Below, in pieces: positions 32,736-42,629 of a stretch of DNA of 64,000 nt. This stretch comes from Sporothrix humicola (lineage: Eukaryota > Ascomycota > Sordariomycetes > Ophiostomatales > Ophiostomataceae). Location: the NCBI GenBank assembly GCA_021396245.1, contig WNYE01000033.1, positions 124,001 through 188,000 of the forward strand, read 5' to 3'. The translations under genes were made by a program, and so were the position numbers. The notes below the pieces were generated by a model, which did not search any database, had not been told where the DNA came from, and saw nothing but the letters and a program-made list of their open reading frames with translations. Positions within the stretch are counted from its first letter, which is position 1, and every line of letters starts with the position of its first letter.

Positions 32736-34178
32736 GCCAAGTTGACGCATCTGTCGACAGTCGGTCAGGTGTGCTGCGTATCGAGAGGAACCGAACGATA
32801 CGTGAGGAACAGAGTTGGAAATGGAAAAAGGAGAGAAAAAAGATAGCGAAGAGAGAAAAAAGAAAAGGAAAAGAAAGAAAAAAAAATATGGAAGAAACAG
32901 GCCGGAAGAATAACAACACCAGAACGTGTTTGCAGCGTCGTTGCAGTTGCCCACGCCCACACAAAAGACAATGTTAACTCTCTTTTGCTCTTTTGCTCTT
33001 TTGCTCTCTTGTTCTCTCTTTCTACATAGCATCCTCCACCCTTTCTTCCTGCCCTTTGCGCCTTTTGTGCTTGTACGACACGACTGTCGCGTTGTGCATA
33101 ACCAACGGCGGTAAGTGTTGCCGTTTCTGTTGTTTCGCTCTGCTCGACGGGCTGATTGGAGCAAACGAAGACAGCGTCGGCCATACCAAACACCAACTTA
33201 CATTAGCTGTGTTGGTGTTGGTGTTGGTGTTGGCTCTCATTGGGGCCTTGACCAGCCTCTCCTCTTTTGTCATTTCCTCTCATTCGCTCGGCTGGCCTGT
33301 AGACGATATTTTTGACGGCTGCATCATCTCGACAAGAAATCGTCAGAGGCGTCAGAGGTCAGACGTCTTGGGCGTCCGAGACAACAGAAACGAGTGACGG
33401 AAAAAAAGGTCTCACAGTCGTCAAGGGCGCCAGTGGACACGGGCAGCCCATCTTGCCCTTTTTAGGCGCTCCCCACCGCACCTTCACTGCTGGATGCCTA
33501 TTGGGATACGAATTGTGGCGTAGTCAAGCTGACTTGAGATGCATAAAAGTGCACTTTTGGGCGCCAATATTTGCACATTTGTTATGCAGCCACACACCGA
33601 ATACAACATACACGCAATACAATCCGTCGCAACCATCACATGACTCTGCACTTTCCGTGAGCAGCCACATTCGCTACCAATCATCGACTTCAAGTTGCCG
33701 CCTTCCTTTCCAATGTTTCAAGGCGCCAGCAAGGCTTCTCCTGCGAACCGCCTTCCCGCCAAAATACCGTTGCGCCTTCCTGCCCGACTGCTCCTGCTCT
33801 CGACCGCACCGTACTTTGGTCCACCCCGATCTCGACATCTCCCAAGTTCAACAGCGTCGACGTTCAGCTCTAGGTCGACACATCTTCAACCCATTTCTGC
33901 TCCTTAAGACCGAAAGCAGGGACTTACTTGGGCATTGAGACGAGTCGCAATACGCCTCGACAGCAACAAGACGGTGCAGCATCCCTCCAAACCCGATCTT
34001 CTACCCGAGCCCCATTTTGTCGTTACACGACTAGGTTTACGACCTGTTCTTGAACTGGGCTTCATTTACGTTCTCCGTTATTTATACACGGCCATTGATC
34101 ATTGCGTCTGGCATCCAAGGTGGCCCTCCGCATCAGCCCTTTTGCCTTTGCATGACACACTGCCTTACTACCTTGCAA

Positions 34179-36797
34179 ATGAAGCGCAGGAGGAGCCCCG
34201 ATTCTGGCGATGATGACGGACATCGATTTAGAAGCACGCAGAATGCATACGGGGAGAGCTCGGCTATGCAAAACAATAGCTCTGGTAGTGGCCAGCACGC
34301 GCATTTTGTTTCTGGAACACAGAACATTCGATACGAGACGAGCAGTCACGGTAAGTATCTGAGCTGATAGCTTGACCACATGTTCACGTACATTCCTATC
34401 TAACATAACATTCTTTCATGGTCAGATAGCAAAGAGAAACTCAAACAAAAACAGGACCGAATTATCCAGGAACTGAACGGTATACCATACAGAGAAGCAA
34501 AGGATCGAAATTCGGAACCAACGGAAGGCACTTGCCAATGGTTCATCAACCACGAGCGCTTCAAGACCTGGCGAAATATCCCCTCATCTAGCTTTCTTTG
34601 GGTGTCTGCTGAGCCAGGATGCGGCAAGTCGGTTCTATCACGATACCTCGCGGATACGATCCTGCGGGATGAAAACAGTACGATATGCTACTACTTTATC
34701 AAGGATGACTTCGAAGAACAAACATCTCTAGAAAATGCGCTTAAAAGCATTCTTCATCAGTTGTTTACTAAGCAACGATCCCTTTTAACTGACGACATTA
34801 TCGCCCTTTACGACAACGGTTCCGGGTACACTTCAGGGTCCGTTAAAGATCTCTGGGAAATCCTTATATCGGCATTATTTTCGAGACAGAAGACACAGAA
34901 CCACACACGGCAGATTGGTTCGCAACTGGAGGCCGGAGAACAGCCGCACAGCATCATATGCGTCATTGATGCGCTGGACGAGGCCGACGCTGCATCTGAT
35001 TTTGCTACGTGCATGTGCAAGCTATTCTCTAGCGATACGGGACTTGAATCACCCAGTAACTTTCATTTAAAGTTTATTGTGACGAGCCGACCATATCCTT
35101 CCATTCGAAGACTTTTCCAGCCAATATTGAATGGCGTTGGAAACACCATTCACCTGGATGGGGACGGAGACGACGAAAAAGACATGATCCAGGACGAAGT
35201 CAGCATCTACATTGATTCCAAAATCATAGAGCTGGACGAACATTTCTCACTTTCAGAGGATTCGAAAAGCTGTCTATCGAAGGCGCTTAAACGCACTGCG
35301 CATCGCACATACTTATGGGCATACCTCACGCTTGATCTAATCAGATCAGAGTTGGAGGACAATGATGAGGCAGAAATTGGCCAAATGACAAGAAGTCTTC
35401 CACCCAGTCTTGACGATGTCTACGATCGCCTCTTATCTAAGAGCAAGAACCCCACCAAGGCAATGAGATTGCTGCACATCATCGTAGCAGCTACCAAACC
35501 GCTATCTCTTGGAGAGATGTACATTGCTTTGTCCATGAAACCGGAACATACAGCAAACGGCCTGTCAGACACATCTCCAATGTCTGAAAATTGTCTTCCT
35601 ACATTCCACGAGAAATGGTTTCGAGACCATCTAAAAAATCTCTGTGGGCTATTTGTGACAGTTGTCAAATCCAAGGTCTACCTGATCCACCAGTCCGCAT
35701 GGGAGTTTTTGATCACCACTGCCCCCGACACAAATCGGACCGATATGGGAGAACCCAAATGGAAAGCATCAATTCCACCAAGCGTGGCTCACAAAACACT
35801 TTTTTACGCATGTGCCAAGTATTTGATGCTAGACGAATTACACGAATCATACTTGGAAATTCGCGATGTCTTGTACAGCAAGTTCTACTTACATCTTCTT
35901 TACGACTATGCGGCAAAAAACTGGCTTCACCATTTCAAAGAGTCTCATATTCAAGAAGATGTAGAATTGTTGGCGAAGTTGGTTCAACCACCCAGCAAAC
36001 ACAACGGTGAGCTGCCATACTGGTTCAAGATCAGTTTACATTGGATCGAGGATCGAGCCTACTCTGAACTGGTAGGAAATTACGAAATTCTCTCTCATCA
36101 AGACGATAGTTTCCTTCCCAGCTCTGCGGGCCTTATTGTTGCTTCATATTGTGGCCTTACCAAAACGGTCGATATTTTTTTGCAGGATCCCACCACATAC
36201 TCTCTTTTGACAGGCAACATGGCATTTAGTACGTCACTGCGTGTAGCAGCAGAAAGGGGACATGCTGGCATAGTGGAGAGACTATTGCAATGTCTATTTC
36301 GGGGAGATCCCAATGGTCACTACTTCGAGTCCACGAAGGTTATTCTTCATGGGCAAGATGGAATTGGAAAACCTGCTTTGTACTGGGCAGTTAACAAGAA
36401 ACACACGCACGTTGTTCGGCTACTTATCGAAGCTGGCTCCGATCCCAATTGGAGAGAACGTTCTAGTTACACACCACTGGAGCTGGCAGCTAGGAGAGGG
36501 TACGAGGATATCCTGGAAACAATATTCGGGTTCGAAAAACGTGATAGCGGCCGTCTCTCTGAGATGTATCACACTGCCCTTAAGTCAGCAGTGGAAGGAA
36601 CTCAGTTAAGCTGTGTCAAATGGTTGCTCGAGCGTGGCGCAAGTACTCGTGGAGAACGGTTTTGTATTCATATAGCGCCAGGAATTGTGTATGAAGATGA
36701 AGATATAGATCGATGTGAGATCGAAGATCTACTTCTTAGCGCTGGTGCTTCTGAGGTAAATCTTTTGCCTCTTTATGGTCGAGTTTATGCGTTTTAA
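34179..36797 (+). CDS. NLR-like STAND protein: NACHT NTPase with ankyrin repeats
   Basis: Two exons (34179-34350, 34426-36797) encode about 847 residues. The first about 57 residues are polar and Gly/Ser/Asn-rich, a place where many fungal NLRs carry short amyloid-signalling motifs; no known motif is certain here. CQWFINHERFKTWRN leads into Walker A AEPGCGKS (about 119-126). Walker B is VIDALDE (about 237-243), followed by the TSRP sensor and a winged-helix stretch ending in LIHQSAWEFL. Ankyrin-like repeats lie near the C-terminus (VVRLLIEAGSDPNWRERSSY). Members act in allorecognition and non-self-triggered cell death. The C-terminus is short for the class, so truncation or a missed 3' exon is possible (a GTAAAT donor-like site lies near 36756). 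The frame is open upstream to 34050. Confidence 0.85.
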
Positions 36798-37394
36798 ACT
36801 TTGGAAATACTATTTACGACGAGATTAGTTCAAAACAAAAGTGTTCACGGCACAAAGTCAACGAGGGTGAAGGATGGCTGAAATGAAATTGAGGTTTGAG
36901 CCTCAGACCGAGTTGCTGTACTCGTGCCACGCGCCAACACCACGGACACCGGACAGTAGTTTTCGTTGTACAATCGGCGGCAGCGTTGGCATCAGTAATG
37001 TGTTCCGTTGATCCATAAACAACCAGCCTTTGGTTGGATGCGGGTCACCTTTTTCTCCAAATATATGAAGAAAAAATTGTGCATGTGCATGTTTTCCTTG
37101 AGCCAATCAGAAAAATCTGCCACTGGACAGATTTAGTTTCTGCGTCGACTGTGTTGACAAAAAGAGAAAGAGCGACTGTTCTGTCGAAAGAAGAAGGAGC
37201 GGACGGTGCTTCGTTGCTGATTTGGGAAGTGGAGCTAAGGTCGTACACCTTCCTCGCCCGGATGCAAAAAGAGTTGCCCCCCTCCCCTCTTCTCGACAGA
37301 ATTTTCTTCTTCTCTCTTCCTTCTTCAAGCCAAAAAAAAAAAGAACTTCTCCCTCTCCTTCCTTCGCCAACTCCAAAAGACACTGACCGAGATC
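36798..37394. other. Intergenic region
   Basis: 3' flank of the NLR-like gene and a CT-rich leader (37265-37380) before the Argonaute-like relic. No gene seen. Confidence 0.45.
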
Positions 37395-38635
37395 ATGCCT
37401 CCTCTTGTAAGCTACAGCTTTCCACACATGGTTCTCAAATCACACGACACCCACAGTTCCTTTGCTAACCCAAGTCCCTTCACTCCTTCCATAGAAATAT
37501 TCTGTCGAGCTCGTCATACCTCGACGCCGACCGGGACACTGCGCAAGTACCTGAACTAAGTAAGGTTGTCTCTCGGCACGGAGAATGCAATAATGGTAAG
37601 TTCTCTACTCTGACTTTTGACTCACTTCTGCACCTGGATGCTAACCGTTTCAATCACAGGAGAGCTTAAAGACTCTACATATTTATTCCTAAAAAAAGGG
37701 CCGCCGACTTTGGGTTGGGAGTCAAATCCCAACCCCAACCTCAATCTCAACCGAGAGAGAGAAACTTCGGCTGCCGCAGTTGCAGCATGTCCATCAACCG
37801 CAACCTCATGGTGGTTGGGGTTGGGGGCAACCTCAACCTCAACCTCATGGTGGTCGGTTCCCTGTTACTTCGGCCACGGCCCTGGTATGGTAAGTCCCAA
37901 CGGCCAAGGCCACTGCCCATACCGAGAACTTTCACAAACAAACGGACTGTGGTCTAACGCGACTCACAATAGATAGAAATGCCTATCAACCGCAACCTCA
38001 TGGTGGTTGGGGTCTGCAATCGCAACCTCAACCTCATGGTGGTTGTCGGTCTGGCTGCGCGGGCGTCGTTTACGACATCATTTCGACGGTGACCTCGAGG
38101 TCTGGACACTTTGCTCACGGCTTCGGCCGTGCAGCCACAACCCCAATCTCAACCTCGTGGTGATTGGGGTCTGCAACCGCAACCTCAATCTCATGGTGGT
38201 TGCTGGGCGGGTGTTTGTCAACTTCGCTCTGTGTCAAATACGGACCATACAGCCATAACCTCAATCTCAGCCGCCACGGTGGGTGCGGGGTTCAATCGCA
38301 ACCCCAACCTCATCGTGGTCGGCCTTGGGAGGTTCTGTTGGTGCTCGGCGTCCAGAGACAGGACATCTCGTCAGTCCAGGCCCTGCGCAAGTGGACAGAT
38401 GTGGGTTGTGGGCTGCAAGGCCCCTACCCATGTCTTCTACTTCCGCGACGGTGTCAGCGAAGGCCAGTTTGCCCAGGTGATGGAGTTTGAGGTTGGCCAG
38501 CTGAAGCACATCTTCAGCTGGCTGGCTCTGGTCCTGAACCTTACTTTCGGAGTAGAGCTTGAGACTGTCCTTTGCAGCACATCTTTAGTTATTTGGGACT
38601 TGGTGCCGCAAATTGATGGTTTGACTGGCTGATGA
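37395..38635 (+). pseudogene. Decayed Argonaute-like locus with Piwi fragment
   Basis: The segment around 38425-38515 reads THVFYFRDGVSEGQFAQVM, the highly conserved RDGVSEGQF block of the Argonaute Piwi domain, followed by a degenerate helix (EFEVGQLKHI). Upstream lie Gln/Pro/Gly/His/Trp repeats (QPQPHGGWG, about 37785-38215), resembling the low-complexity N-terminus of fungal Argonautes. Consensus introns remain (donor after ATGCCTCCTCTT at about 37406; others near 37597 and 37887), but no single frame joins the exons. PAZ, MID and most of Piwi are missing, so this is a remnant. Coordinates are approximate. Confidence 0.6.
37715..38320 (+). repeat. Degenerate CAACCTCAACCTCATGGTGGT repeats
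   Basis: Repeated blocks of CAACCTCAACC followed by TCATGGTGGTTGGGG recur at about 37730-37860, 37985-38045 and 38140-38200, with a weaker copy to 38320. In one frame they read QPQPHGGW. They are part of the Argonaute-like relic and are also open in the other two frames. Confidence 0.7.
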
Positions 38636-39279
38636 AGTATAGGGTGGATGGCTGTGGAGGTTATGGAACACAATGGTAGTGGGTTGACTGCGAAAGGGGA
38701 TGGTTTGAGTGCCGGGATATTTTACTTTCTTGCTGGATCGGTATTTCTACGATATTCCCTTTGTTGTTCGGGATTAAAAGCATTGCCGCTTTCGGCCTGA
38801 TTCAGCTTTGACTAGGGCTCGGGGTTTGCCACACAAACCAGTTTAGATCACATCTTCTTTGAGTTTCCTACTGCGTCGTTAAGCTCAAGGATCATTTATC
38901 TCCGTTCATTACACTGGAACTGTTGTTTCTCGGTAGATGCTGTGACCATATGTGACGCGCCTTATGATGCTTGATGCAGTTATTCTGTTTGTGATCTGAG
39001 TGTACGCGATGTTTCTGCTGATGCAGTACCTCAAACGCGTCGAGTCGAGTCACGAAGGGACCGGGCACAGAACGAGGCAACTGTACTCGACTGGGCTTGA
39101 CGCGTCAGTCCTTGTTATTGTTTTTGTTTTGGACTCGACGCGAGCAAACGCACAAGTGGCGAGAAGATTCCGACAGTTGCAAAAGGGGAAGGAGCGAGCA
39201 CAAGTGTGCTTTCCGTTTGCCCAATTAAGTGGCTATCTACACACCGTCATATTTTACCACCCAAGCACAACCAAAACCA
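38636..39279. other. Intergenic region
   Basis: Moderately AT-rich with no supported gene, leading into the inverted-repeat arm at 39280. Confidence 0.45.
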
Positions 39280-39372
39280 GCAAGGCTGCGTCAGTCGTCT
39301 GGGACGTCCACCGTCTAAACAATCGAGCCACCTGATGTTCTAAAAGCTGTAAAAGCTGTAAGTGGTATAAGT
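39280..39372 (+). repeat. Left arm of inverted repeat around family B gene 1
   Basis: Begins GCAAGGCTGCGTCAGTCGTC and continues with ACAATCGAGCCACCTGATGT and a GCTGTAA-type 9-bp array. The reverse complement recurs at 42105-42210 with roughly 90% identity over its first 60 bp. The two arms bracket the gene at 39599-41593. Confidence 0.8.
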
Positions 39373-39598
39373 GAATGTATCATCCTGGATGAAGAACAAT
39401 GTCGTGCACGAAAAACACCGGATCAGTTCCAAAGTAAAGGCTAAACAAAAATAGAATGATGGTAAATGTAGCAACTAGATCATCTGTTAACCTTGGGTAT
39501 CAAAAGGGCTTCATGTAAATCATATCATCATGTCCGTGCCCGGCATGCATTTGCCCAGGCCAAGAAGTTATTCCAACAGCAGCGCCGTCAACTTGCGA

Positions 39599-41593
39599 CT
39601 AAATGTCCTTAAAGTCCATGCAAATGTACTTTGCATATTCAACTAGTTGTTGGCTCATCCCAACGCCCTCGCCATAGGGCTTGCTCATTGCCTGGTCGTG
39701 CAGCAGTGTCTGCATGGCCTCCCCCAAGACGTTCATGCGGCGGTTGATGTTGGCCATGCGCCGCCACGTCGCTTCCAGCGGGTGGATGCGGTGGATGACG
39801 AACCGGTGCCGGTCCCGGCGGAAGCGTGCCCACTCGTCGCCGTTGGTGTCCATGGCCTGGAGCAGGCGCATCACAGTTGTCCTCACAATCACGTGCAGGC
39901 TGTCCGCGCCATACCCGTTGCCAATGACACCAAAGCTCACGAACTGGCCCTCGTGCTGGCAACAAAAGGCGACCAGGCTCCTGTCGAGCCGAAAGTCGAT
40001 GAGGCGGTCTTGGGCATCGTCAAAGTCGAGCGGGTCGGTGGGGCCGGGCCCGCTGACGGTGTCCATGTCCTGGAGGGTGACGCGTGGGCAGTGGACGCAG
40101 CGGACGTCGACGGCGTTCATGGCGCCGCTGCCGCCCAAGACCGTATTGACCTGTTGGGCGCGCAGCTTTTCGTCTTCATGGGCAAGGATTTCTTGGATTT
40201 CTTGGATTTCTTTGATACCGTCCCCGCCACTCTCCTGCTCCCAGGGCTTCGGCTTCGGCGTCTTAAGCGTCTTAAGCGTCTTAAGCTTCGGGGGCGACCC
40301 CGCGAGCCAGGGCTGCTCGGCGGCGGCGGCCATGTGGGCGCCCCATCTGGTGTAGGCGTCGTACATGAAGAGGCGGGACGTGCGGGTGGCGCCCCAGAGG
40401 CCGCGGTCGTGCATGAAGATGAGGGCCTTGTTGGACTTTCTGCAGGCCACGCGGTAGGCAACATTGCGGCCGCCCAGCAGCTCCCAGTCTTCCTGGGTCG
40501 GGAAGAGGGATGCGTAAAAGTGTGCGCACTGCGGCGGGCCGGCGACGCGCGCAAAGATCATGTACTGGATCTCGGTGGGTAGACTGGTAAAGGTAGTTTT
40601 CTTTGCTTCTTGCACCGTCTCTTCTTTCGCCGCGTCTTCTTTTGTCATCTCTTCTTTCGCCGTGTCTTCTTTTGTCATCTCTTCCTTCGTCGTCCCTTCT
40701 TTCTCTGCCCTATTTGTTTTCTTTGTTGTGGTTGTCTTCTTCGGGGCACTTTCGATCGCAAAGTTTGCTCCAGTCTGCAGCGGACGATACTGCCGGCCAA
40801 ACCCTTGGATGTGGGCCAGCGTCTCGTATTCAATTCTTAAATACACCAGGGCGGCCTCTATGCAGGCAAGTCCGCGATTCAGGCCGCCCCAGCCGCCTTT
40901 GGCGACCCAGCTGGCCACGTTGACGTTCCTGCCAAACTTGTACGCTTTGAGCGCCGCCGGGAACGCGTTATCGATCATGCGCAGGAGACGGAGCACCAGC
41001 GCCTCCATTGTAGAGCGACACACAAACTCTCGGTACACCGACAGCTTGCGGTTTCCAATCTCCATATCCCACCCCGTCGGGAGTGGGTCGGCCTGCCAGA
41101 ATTTCCGGCTCTCCAGCTCCGTGAAGCCCCTGACACGCCGGGCCAGGAGCCGGAGGTGATCGATGCTCAGTTGGACCGATTCGTGCATGAACATCTTGAT
41201 CTCCTGGAACTCCCCCTCCCCGGCCCGCACATCCACGTTGATCTTGTCGTACTTGTCGTTCTCTTCCGTATCGTCGCGTAGCCGCATCTCGGCGCAGGCT
41301 TCGCTCCACGCGCGCTCCCGTTCATAGCCGTCTGTGATCCACCGGGGGATGCCGCCGGTGTAGCCCTCCGGTATTGTGTACATCAGCCGAGGCGATTCTG
41401 ATTCTGATTCTGGTTCTGGCAGAGGCGGTGGGGGCACCGGGATTAAGTTGACCCCGGCGTATCTCTCTCGCAGTTGCCGCACGTAGAAACTTTGGGCGGG
41501 CCCGCCGCCAAAGAGGCTCTGGGAGATCTCGGTGGGATCCACCGTAAGAGATGTCAAAAATGACACGGTACGGTCAGAATATTTAATAGGCAT
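39599..41593 (-). CDS. Family B gene 1: DHGLW-type F-box-like protein
   Basis: Single exon, 664 residues, stop TAG. An F-box-like segment (FTSLPTEIQYMIFARV) lies near residue 340, followed by the family signature DRGLWGATRTSRLFMYDAYT, the counterpart of DHGLW...RY..W in the other copies. Just before the F-box are Lys/Glu/Thr-rich tandem repeats (TKEEMTKEDTAKEE). A KTLK repeat and a HEDEKLRAQ segment follow the signature. F-box proteins recruit substrates to SCF ubiquitin ligases; no substrate domain is recognised here. The C-terminus (FKDI) aligns with the FKQI end of the neighbouring paralog, so the annotated UAG is probably the true stop. Even so, the next 32 codons are open. The gene is enclosed by inverted repeats, with a 28-bp palindrome about 230 bp upstream. 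Confidence 0.78.
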   Translation of the reverse strand: MPIKYSDRTVSFLTSLTVDPTEISQSLFGGGPAQSFYVRQLRERYAGVNLIPVPPPPLPEPESESESPRLMYTIPEGYTGGIPRWITDGYERERAWSEACAEMRLRDDTEENDKYDKINVDVRAGEGEFQEIKMFMHESVQLSIDHLRLLARRVRGFTELESRKFWQADPLPTGWDMEIGNRKLSVYREFVCRSTMEALVLRLLRMIDNAFPAALKAYKFGRNVNVASWVAKGGWGGLNRGLACIEAALVYLRIEYETLAHIQGFGRQYRPLQTGANFAIESAPKKTTTTKKTNRAEKEGTTKEEMTKEDTAKEEMTKEDAAKEETVQEAKKTTFTSLPTEIQYMIFARVAGPPQCAHFYASLFPTQEDWELLGGRNVAYRVACRKSNKALIFMHDRGLWGATRTSRLFMYDAYTRWGAHMAAAAEQPWLAGSPPKLKTLKTLKTPKPKPWEQESGGDGIKEIQEIQEILAHEDEKLRAQQVNTVLGGSGAMNAVDVRCVHCPRVTLQDMDTVSGPGPTDPLDFDDAQDRLIDFRLDRSLVAFCCQHEGQFVSFGVIGNGYGADSLHVIVRTTVMRLLQAMDTNGDEWARFRRDRHRFVIHRIHPLEATWRRMANINRRMNVLGEAMQTLLHDQAMSKPYGEGVGMSQQLVEYAKYICMDFKDI

Positions 41594-41822
41594 GTTGAAG
41601 GAGGTGATGTCGAGATTTCGACGTGTCGAGATGTAAGGTCGATGGAGATGGTGTACTTGGCTGTAAATGGTAGAAGATCAACTACAAAGGATGCATTCAT
41701 GGGATGGGGGTTGAAAAAAGAAGAATAAAAAAGTTGCAGAGAAGGACGAATAGATATGATAAAGAAGCAAGCTCTCAAAGATGTGCGGGAGAAAAAACGA
41801 CGGTAAAGGCAAATGTGTGCAA

Positions 41823-41850
41823 GCCTGGCGCCTGGCGCCAGGCGCCAGGC
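41823..41850. repeat. Perfect 28-bp palindrome
   Basis: Each half is GCCTGGCGCCTGGC, built from overlapping TGGCGCCA units. It sits upstream of family B gene 1 and could be a dimeric protein-binding site or a cruciform-forming sequence. Confidence 0.92.
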
Positions 41851-42027
41851 GCGAACAGATGCACTCAGTAATATGTCGTACAGTGAGTACAACTAAAAAT
41901 GCTAGTGCCCACAAAAAAATTGTATGAGCAAATCGCCAAATTAGGAAATCGCCAAATACGCTGCCAGCCAATCAAAATCAACACACCGTGCACAGGAAAG
42001 GGGCTAACAGGTCACCAAATCGGCTGG

Positions 42028-42187
42028 TACATCCACCAACCATCCGAACGATCAGGCTGTACGTTTATCCACGTACAGATCACTTACAGCATTTAGAAAT
42101 CTAACATCACTTACAGGACTTGCAGCACTTACAGCATTTACAACACTTACAACATCAGGTGGCTCGATTGTTCGGATGGTGGACGTA
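42028..42187. repeat. Foldback (MITE-like) element
   Basis: GTACATCCACC plus CATCCGAACGATCAGGC (42028-42056) is the near inverse of 42160-42187 (GGCTCGATTGTTCGGATGG then TGGACGTAC), differing by a 4-nt insert and a few substitutions. The interior is a 9-bp array of CACTTACAG-type units (about 42080-42152). Confidence 0.7.
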
Positions 42188-42210
42188 CAAGACGACTGAC
42201 GCAGCCTTGC
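42105..42210 (-). repeat. Right arm of inverted repeat around family B gene 1
   Basis: Reverse complement of the 39280 arm, including GCAAGGCTGCGTCAGTCGTC and ACAATCGAGCCACCTGATGT, followed by 9-bp TGCTGTAAG units. Overlaps the foldback element. Confidence 0.8.
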
Positions 42211-42629
42211 CTCTGCATGTTCACTCTACCTATTATTATTCATCATTTGTGCCGGTTTTTTGTTTGACCTCTTTTGTGCACGACTATTTTTTTCCTGTTC
42301 ACGTCACCATTTTTGTCGCCTTCTCTTTTTGGCAGCCTCCCTCCATCGCTCCTTCTCTTTAAGACTGTTCACCCACCACTGTGTTTCCCATTCACTGGCC
42401 AATAAACGGACGGCACTTCAAGTTGGCCATAATCGCACACTTGCCTCCCTCTTTCCTCTTTTCCCTCGTTTCTCCTCTACTTTTCGACGTTCCATTTTCT
42501 ACCACATCCACAGCTCTTTCTCTACCGTCAACACAGAGCTACTCATCGACTATCATCTACGCAGTTATACCAACTATCTATTTCCAAGCTACTCCCTTCA
42601 CATACACTGTCCTAGCCAGCACTTTGACC

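Larger units (their letters stand above)
31273..34178. other. Accessory intergenic region with low-complexity sequence
   Basis: Contains a GC-rich low-complexity block (about 31880-32240), a purine microsatellite (about 32575-32735), a GTGTTG repeat (33205-33232), and the CT-rich leader region of the NLR-like gene. No gene is convincingly supported on either strand, although a minus-strand frame at 32260-31757 is noted separately. Confidence 0.45.
41594..42629. other. Divergent promoter region with foldback repeats
   Basis: Between the divergent family B genes 1 and 2. It holds a 28-bp palindrome (41823-41850), a foldback element (42028-42187) and the right inverted-repeat arm. CT-rich leader sequence (42330-42560) precedes gene 2. 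Confidence 0.5.

Noticed and set aside
32422..33196. Overlapping minus-strand ORFs rich in Phe/Leu/Ser
   Set aside because: They are translations of the purine microsatellite and its flanks.
37715..38260. Prion-protein-like octarepeats (PHGGGWGQ)
   Set aside because: The resemblance is limited to composition. The repeats read differently in all three frames and belong to the Argonaute-like relic.
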